A stretch of 64,000 nucleotides of DNA from Collybia mongolica. Lineage: Eukaryota > Basidiomycota > Agaricomycetes > Agaricales > Clitocybaceae. The stretch is from assembly GCA_013420905.1 (NCBI GenBank), contig JAAXNY010000005.1:4278001-4342000 (forward strand), written 5' to 3'. The notes below the pieces were generated by a model that was given only the letters and a program-made list of their open reading frames with translations, had not been told where the DNA came from and did not search any database. How positions within the stretch are numbered: position 1 is the stretch's first letter; every line of letters begins with the position of its first letter. Below, piece after piece: positions 57,335-64,000 of the stretch. A program made the translations under genes and the position numbers.

Positions 57335-59349
57335 GTTAATACCGATGTTTGAGATGTCGAGGGCACTATGGGAAGTGAAATTTTTTTGGAAATGGAAATG
57401 TAGTTTGTAAATCGTGGATCAAGAGAAAAAGTAAAGGGAGAGCCATGAATTGTTGATGTATTGATAGTTTTTTTGTGACCGTTCGCGAATTCGAAGTTTC
57501 AAAATACGGCAAACTGTGGAAGAATGCCGTATGACACTCACATCTTAATTTGTTCAAGCCTATATAAAGCCGCTGGGTCCGAATCGACGAATGCCCGTTG
57601 ATACCGGAGCAAAGAAGTCGGTTATAGTGAGGCACACGTGGAGAACGGAGACATGCAGGTTGCAGTCGAAGATCTCATTCATTTCTAGTCAATGGTGTAC
57701 GGCTGTTTTCTTGTGCATGGACTTCTGAGAGCCCCGCAGCTGTATGTTCCATGCCTGTTCCTCGTTGCGTCGAGGGCGCTCCGCGCACAGTGGTCGTCAT
57801 AGAGGAGCCAGGATTTCTCATGAAAATAAGCTTGCTGGCTGGATGACGTTATGGAGATGGGTTTTTTGGATTAGCTTGGGGGTGTTTCAGAAGTTGCTTA
57901 GCCAGAAAACCCCTTCCCACCAGTGATGCACCCCGACACCCGGACTTGTGTTGCGTGCAAGGACAACAGACATGCGAGGATGTGCAAAGACTCTGAGCGC
58001 TGTACTCTGAAACGATAGCAAGAACTCACGCATGAAAAACACCAGAATAACCCGAGGCCAACATTGATTCACAAGTGGCATTGCTTGAAGAGATAGGTAC
58101 CCGACATACAACCCCCGAAGAATCACAGGCGAATGTGACAGTCGCGTCCTGGTTCGTCGCTTCTTCGTTCACGTCGACCCCGAGACCCCTAGGTTCCGCG
58201 TCAGAGTGCAGAAAAGATAGGTCGCTGGATCCGCGAAGTGCATGCACCCAGGGGGAGGCGCAAGAAGAATATCCGTTTTGGGTTGGTAACATCACACGTG
58301 TGTCGGGGGCTGATCACAGCATCCAGAATAAAATACTCCTACTTGATGTGACAAGGAAGCCTCCAGAGCGATTACGAAGATTTCGGTCGGTCTCCTGATG
58401 CACGTCCTGCCTGGAATTTGGTGCTATCGTGTTCGTTGCTGATGACCCCATGTTCGCCTTGAGGCGAGTGAGGGTGAGAAGAGACGGCGACTACAGTATG
58501 GAGCCCATGAAACACTGAGCCTTGGCTGGGAAAAACCCTGGGCAAGGCATTTGCTTTCCAAGACGGTGAGGTGGCACAACCTCTGGACGGAAAGAAATCC
58601 AAGGCCTAAGAGAGAGTCGATGAAGGATATGCCGTTGGCTGGGTATGCTAGCCATGCCAGGAATCGCTCATCGTACACAGGATTTAGTCCGAACCGACAC
58701 GTAGGTGAAGAAAATACGTTGACTTTGGTCAGACTACTAGCGGAACAACCGAGCTGAGGAAGCGCCGAGAAGTAGGCGTGGTACCGACTAGCAGGCTGTG
58801 CAGCTTGGTGTATACGTACGTACGTACCTCTGTGAGAAAATGAACGCTACTCTTGGCTCTGTCGTAAGCTCACCCTCAGCGATGGTTTGCGGCTGTCGAT
58901 GCAGCAGAGGGGCTTAGACGGGCGTTCTGGCGCCGCAAAGTTCGGTTTTGGCAGTTATCACGGTTCTAGAATCGCTATCATGTGAGCATGTGGTTATTTT
59001 ATTTTTGTTTGATGGGATGAAAGTTCCGGGTTTTTCGTTCGGTTATGCAGCTGGCACTGCGGACCTCGAGGGGGGGGGATGAGTTGCTATGAAAACGAGT
59101 AGAAACCCCTGCGACGTATGTTGTGGGTCGATCGCGCTCGTTTTCAATAATGCAGGGGTCATGGCTCTGTGCAATCAAGTTTTTTGCAGGGTTCGGGTTC
59201 GGGTTTAGATTGGCCAAGCAATGACAAAGCCTGCCACGTGGGGAATGGATTGTGTTGCGCGTGTGCCCGTGGCATCATTCTTAAAAAACGCTAGTCCACC
59301 ATGGCGAGCGTTCCCCGTCTCGACTTCTCGCCTCTCTACCACCGCCGCT
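57335..59349. other. Intergenic region with diverged repeat, no supportable gene
   Basis: It contains the second member of the dispersed repeat (58333-58830) and a (CGTA) microsatellite at about 58813-58827. Frames at 57887-58757 on both strands overlap each other and show no domain. Confidence 0.45.
58333..58830. repeat. Diverged dispersed repeat, member 2
   Basis: Collinear with 49040-49460 through several 10-17 base matches; see that entry. It ends near the TACGTACGTACGTAC microsatellite. Confidence 0.4.
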
Positions 59350-60923
59350 ATGCGTCCCAGCTACGCGGGTCTTCTCGCTGTCGCTCTATGCAACGTCTGG
59401 CACGCCGCCGCGGCATATGTACCGCTGCACGAGTATGCTGGCGCGACGTTTTTTGATGGATGGGATTACTGGGGTGACATCGACAATACGACGTGGGGTG
59501 AGTGCCGTTGATCTAAAGCGGTATTTGGGGGAGGGGTGAGGCTCATCCTTTGATTTTACAGGAAACGTAACTTACCTGGATCGCACGAACGCTACGAAGA
59601 CCCGCCTGACATATGTCAACGACGCCGGGCACGCGATCGTCAGAGTCGACAATACGACGACGATTGCAGATGCGACGCTTGTCCACAGAGAATCGGTACA
59701 GCCAACAGACGCGCCCCCGTGTGCTTCGCACTGACCCTTCCGCAGATCCGGCTGACCTCGAAGGAGGCGTATGGCGTGGGGACCGTGTGGATCATCGACG
59801 CCGTGCACATCCCATACGGCTGCTCAGTACGTGCCCTCCATGCCTCAACATCCCGCGCCCGCGGAAAGCTCACTCCCCCACACAGGTATGGCCCTCGTTC
59901 TGGACCCTGGGCGTCGGCGAGCAGGAGTGGCCCGCCAACGGTGAGATCGACATCATCGAGGGCATCAACATGATGAACCACAACCAGATCGCGCTACACT
60001 CCCGCCCCGGCTGCATGCAGGCCGCGGCCCCCGCGCAGAGCGGGCAGACCCTCGAGCGCGACTGCTCCCTCGACCGCGGGTGCATCGTCGCGGAGAGCAA
60101 GCCGAACAGCTTTGGCCGCGGCTTCGCGGAGGCGGGCGGCGGCGTGTACGCGGTGCAGATGGACGTGTCGGGCGTGTTTGTGTGGTTCTGGAGCGTGAGT
60201 GGCGTGGCCTGTCGTCCTGCATTGGCTGATGTGGATGGGGTTTTTTGTGTTTTTATTTTTATTTAGCGCCCTAATGTCCCGGAGGGCATCAAGTCCGCCA
60301 CGTCGACGTCGTCCATCGATACGGCGACGTGGGGCATGCCGACGGCGTCGTACCCGGCCACGGGCTGCAACATCACGGACTATTTCACCCCGCAGAAGCT
60401 GGTGCTACTGACTACGCTGTGCGGTTCATGGTGCGTGGAACCCATCCAACTCGCGAAAATGCACCAGACCGTCCATCGTGGGTCTAATATCACGCTCACC
60501 CCCTAGGGCCGGCATACCAAGCCTTTACTCGAGCACATGCCCAGGCACCTGTGTACGTCCCGTCCCCACCTCTGCCCACCTTTCCCGTCGTCCTCACTTG
60601 GTGCAATAACAAAACAGATCCAGGACAACATCATCGGCCCCGGGAGCCCCAAGTACGACCAGGCGTACTGGGAGATCCCGTACATCCGGACCTATATCGC
60701 GGAAGACCTGGCGGGCGCGCCCCCCGGGTCCTCTTCGAGCGCCACCCCGCCGACCTCGCCGACTTTCCAGCCTGTCAACCCGGTTCTTCCGTCCTCTGGC
60801 GGGTCGGATTCGGACGCGGATACGCCGGCGCCGTCAGCGTCGTCTTCTGCGGGGGTTAGGATGTCGGTGTCTCTCGTGTGGATTGGGCTGTATTTGGTTG
60901 GACAGTTGATGGGAGGGGTTTAG
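59350..60923 (+). CDS. GH16 endo-beta-glucanase, GPI-anchored
   Basis: A glycoside hydrolase family 16 enzyme acting on beta-1,3(1,4)-glucan at the cell surface. The start MRPSYAGLLAVALCNVWHAA is a signal peptide; the mature part begins YVPLHEYAGATFFDGWDYWG, the usual fungal GH16 opening. Exons continue with IRLTSKEAYGVGTVWIIDAV, WPSFWTLGVGEQEWPANGE and the catalytic ExDxxE motif in GEIDIIEGIN (about 59940-59970). MMNHNQIALHSRPGCM, FGRGFAEAGGGVYAVQMD and GCNITDYFTPQKLVLLTTLC follow. The last exon has YWEIPYIRTYIAED, then a Ser/Pro-rich spacer and a hydrophobic end (VSLVWIGLYLVGQLMGGV), typical of a GPI attachment signal. The gene is markedly GC-richer than its neighbours. The start at 59350 is chosen because upstream in-frame Met residues lack a signal peptide. 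Confidence 0.9.
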
Positions 60924-62608
60924 AGTGGGTTGGTTGTATTTTATTTTATTGGTGTTTTTAAAATTTATAATTGTGTATGTGTGCAAGGGGGGTGTGGATT
61001 GCATGGACTTTTTGTTTTTACTGTTGTATGGACGTTTTGTAGCTTTTTCAAGGTGTCTAGATGAATTTATGATCTATTTTGCACTGGCGGCTCGATTCCG
61101 TCACAGGTTGCCTGGTTAGTATCGTGGGAGCAGGGTTGGTGTGGGGTTCGCGCAAGTTCCTTGTAAAACACGTTTCTATTCAGACCTTTTCTTTTATGAC
61201 CACTGGAGTTATACATAGCATTTGTCTCCTGAGGATAGAACGCCGGGGTTTATTCACTATATTGCATGCCCCGTAGCAGCCATCGGCGCTGATCATATGA
61301 CACGTCTCATGCCCTTGGTGCGACACCGCTGATGAGCAGCTTCACCAGTGCGTCGTTCGGTCCCGCTCTGCGTGCTTTTTTGGATGGCAGGTCCGGTGAT
61401 CTGGGAGACGCGACCTAGAGGAATTATCTGCTGGACTTGTGGGGGGCTGCTGCAGTAATCATGCCGATTTGGACCGGATTTCTAGAGTAGAGGCGTACCG
61501 ATCTTGATGATGAAAGACACGTTTGTAGTACCGTCTAAATGAGATGTGCGGTTTCCGGGGGAGGCGCCGTGGTTGCGACGAGACTTGTCCTGATAGGACA
61601 CGGGAAGTAAGGACAAGAACAAGAACAGGTCGATTGATTTTAGTAACACCCCCGCATCCTTCAGCGGTCGGCTCGGGCAAAAATGCAGAATAACGATCTC
61701 CTGGGACGCGCTTCATGACACCGGCGACTGTGTCGAGGGAATAAGACCACTCGTCGGGGAACAGCACGGCAGACTTCAAGGTATAGCCATAAAGCCGCCG
61801 TCTCAGAGAGTTCGCTTGGGTCCAGATGACGTTATTCGAAGCTTACACTGGGCGAAATGGGTGAATCGGGGGGAAAATAGCCTTGTTGATGCATGGGTTC
61901 TGGTTATGTGGCACGGTTATCGTTGCTTTGGTGGCGAGGAGTCAATGGAGAGCACACCTAAAGATGGAAGAAGCCTGGGAGCCGCAAAAAAATGGACGAA
62001 CAGTGGATTCGGGCTTCCAAGCTGCCAAATAGAAGAGCGAAATTTCAATCAATGCAGATATGAGGCGAACGGTTATTTGTTGGAATCATATAAGAAAAAA
62101 TGAGAATATTCGATAACGTATTACACTGTTGTCGTATTTGAAGGGGCCAAGAACTCGGAGCAGGGTATTCATGATAGCAGCCTCGTGTGACATGATATAT
62201 AACCTTTAATCAGACAACGAAATTAAGGCCGAGTCACAGCCGTCAAATCGTACTAGCCAAGCCAGGCGCCAAATGGTAGTCGAGATTGCCACTATTCAAC
62301 CCACCGACGTTAGGATTCAGCCACGTTTACGGATCGGGAGACTCAAGGGTCGGATAAATCTGATGTGGCTATAGTCGTTTCGTGGGGATTTTAGATAATT
62401 CCTATGAGATATCTCAGAGAGTATTTGTGAGAAGGGAATAGAGGGACGAAGAGCGTTACCAAAACAAAATTTAAAAGCGCGAGAATTGAAATTACGCGGC
62501 ATCGTCGCCGCCAAAGTTATGACCGGGATTTGCCGTAGCTTTCTGTTTTAAACTGGATTGGGAGCGACTCCAAATGAGCTCCCACTCATGCTCTAACGTC
62601 ATATCGAC
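60924..62608. other. Intergenic region, nothing supportable
   Basis: Frames at 61459-61779 (-) and 61816-62103 (+) show no recognisable motif. The start of the region is a T-rich 3' UTR of the glucanase gene. Confidence 0.5.
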
Positions 62609-63280
62609 ATGGCACAACCTCCAATTAACGTATACTATACGCACCCTTTCTCCTCAGCCGGAAAGCAACACTTAAAAACCCTGCTATCGAATATTTCCGA
62701 ATCGAAAACATTCAAGTCCATTCCCTACGACGAGGCGCACAACGGCCTCTCTCCTTCCCAGCTCTTCCAACGTCTTGGTAGGTCCTGGTCGGATCGACCG
62801 TACGCTATTATTGCAGACCGGAGAACTGCCACGGAAACCGACGCTTCAGCCTCTCCGACAGTCACAGTTGCTGCGTCATGGCAGATCACCCCGAACGACG
62901 AGTGGGATCTCTATCGAGGGTCGCAAGATCTCGACGCTATGCCAGAAGCCGAGAGAAACACTTTACTGCGCGGACTGGCCGAACAGAGGGCCAACCGCGA
63001 GGCGCAGGAAAGTGGGGGCGAGGACTGGTTCTGGGAGCCGGGTTCGGAGCAGAAGGGGGTGGAAGCTATTCTGTGGCAGGTGAAGAATATCCGAGCTGAT
63101 TTGGGTGGAATGGACTATATTTCTTCTGTATATGATGTGAAGGATATAAGGGATATGCACCTGCATGTGAGCCATTTTCTGTGTATTGACTTGTTCTTGC
63201 TGATATGTTCTTTTCGTGTTTATCAGTTCAAGCTTTCGGCTGATAGTAATGGCGGACTGTTTAGTGCCCCACAGGACTGA
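62609..63280 (+). CDS. Conserved-looking hypothetical protein (about 200 residues)
   Basis: Begins MAQPPINVYYTHPFSSAGKQ and continues NGLSPSQLFQRLGRSWSDRP, AASWQITPNDEWDLYRG, LRGLAEQRANREAQESGGED, WFWEPGSEQKGVEAILWQVK and GGMDYISSVYDVKDIRDMH. An intron at about 63165-63225 (GTGAGC ... CAG) joins the His-rich end to FKLSADSNGGLFSAPQD; the frame also stays open if unspliced, which hides it. There is no signal peptide or membrane segment. The acidic, Trp-rich segment is probably part of a small soluble domain. I do not recognise a family and assign no function. The ATG at 62609 is the first in frame and follows GACATGGC, a good start context. Confidence 0.68.
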   Translation: MAQPPINVYYTHPFSSAGKQHLKTLLSNISESKTFKSIPYDEAHNGLSPSQLFQRLGRSWSDRPYAIIADRRTATETDASASPTVTVAASWQITPNDEWDLYRGSQDLDAMPEAERNTLLRGLAEQRANREAQESGGEDWFWEPGSEQKGVEAILWQVKNIRADLGGMDYISSVYDVKDIRDMHLHVSHFLCIDLFLLICSFRVYQFKLSADSNGGLFSAPQD

Positions 63281-64000
63281 GTGTTGGGTGCTGGGATTAG
63301 GGGATGTAGCGAGAGGAAGCAAGTACTGATTACTAACCACCTGACATATAGAGGTGGGAGGGACCGTTTTGTTATTCCATCCTAGTATGAGGTAAATTTG
63401 ACATTCGTACTTCGGCTCTTAGGAACGAGTTTGGCATACACGGTCTTTCCGACAATCAGTTCAAACCCTCCACGAACGTAGCGGTGGGGTGCTTAGTACT
63501 CCATGTACGTAAATGTTCAGTAGTGCGGATAACTGATCATCAGAGAAGTTGAGTACGCTCCATGTGACGCTCACCACCTGGAAAAAACTGATGCTGATGC
63601 TAACCATTTCGATTCTCGTTATTAAGTATCCTTCCTGTGAGGTGGACTGATATTAATAGCTTGCCTTTCCCGCAAACAACAGAAATCAATTGATTAGCGA
63701 CAATGTCGAGAAAAAAAAATTCTGGGTTGCGAGTTTGTGAGCTAGCTGGGATAAGCAAACTATCAAGAAAAGGATATTAACAAGAAAGCTATTCAACAAA
63801 AGTGGGGTACAGAGAATAAGAAGGGGACTAGCAAAGAAAAAGTCAAAGAAATCGGCATAATGATGAGATTGTCTAGTTTATCTGAAAAGCAATGGGATAA
63901 AATTGATGTCCAGCTGTCAAGCTTTCAAGTTTGACAAGTTTGGCGTTTCTCGAATTTGTTCAAGTGTTCTTTGAACGAGCTGATGCCGACAATTTTGCTG
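63281..64000. other. Right-hand edge, nothing recognised
   Basis: AT-rich non-coding sequence. A neighbouring gene beyond the window could begin here, but no exon is evident. Confidence 0.45.

Noticed and set aside
1..64000. CRISPR array, rRNA genes, prokaryotic operons
   Set aside because: None seen; gene structure with introns throughout shows fungal nuclear DNA.

Overview
The window is nuclear DNA of a filamentous fungus, most likely an Agaricomycete (mushroom-forming basidiomycete). The grounds are inference from the sequence: genes are split by many 45-60 nt GT-AG introns, no operons are visible, and the gene families fit (POT peptide transporter, F-box/LRR proteins, paralogous TauD-type dioxygenases, GNAT acetyltransferases, a cytochrome P450, GH16 and CE12-type carbohydrate enzymes, Crinkler-like proteins, small secreted cysteine-rich proteins). 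I do not name a species.

Layout. 1.3-12.2 kb is ordinary single-copy sequence: a PTR2-type peptide transporter (+), a WW-like/multi-membrane-span protein (-), an F-box/LRR protein with an apparent frameshift (-) and a secreted rhamnogalacturonan acetylesterase-like SGNH hydrolase (-). 12.8-30.4 kb is a rearranged block. Its outermost parts are two direct copies of a Nudix (CoA diphosphatase-type) gene with its 3' flank, the first with one frameshift and the second badly decayed. Between them lies a palindrome of about 12 kb. Each arm (16.09-19.98 and 24.04-27.99 kb) carries one copy of a Crinkler(CRN)-like gene encoding a CRN ubiquitin-like header, an NLS-like KRPRL linker, a P-loop NTPase and a PD-(D/E)XK-like C-terminus. 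The arms are identical in the inner coding sequence and diverge outwards. The 4 kb centre is AT-rich repeat sequence: a minisatellite, a hAT transposase C-terminal remnant and an LTR-like element. Fragments of a fumarate-reductase-type flavoprotein gene, and perhaps a decayed CRN header, lie against the outer edge of the right arm.

30.8-39.2 kb holds two tandem GNAT genes (+), a conserved unknown gene (-) and two tandem TauD/TfdA dioxygenase genes (-). 41.2-47.8 kb has a low-complexity single-span membrane protein and a cytochrome P450. 50.2-57.3 kb holds three copies of a small secreted cysteine-rich protein gene. Two form a second, smaller inverted repeat and the third, further right, ends early at a stop codon. 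59.3-63.3 kb has a GPI-anchored GH16 beta-glucanase and a conserved unknown protein. No tRNA or rRNA gene and no CRISPR array was supported.

The strongest candidate for something unusual is the CRN palindrome: a self-inverted pair of NTPase-nuclease effector-like genes with graded arm identity, a transposon-rich centre and nested direct duplications outside it. The smaller secreted-protein palindrome 25 kb away has the same logic. Gene boundaries come from translated reading frames and splice motifs read by eye; exact splice sites are estimates.
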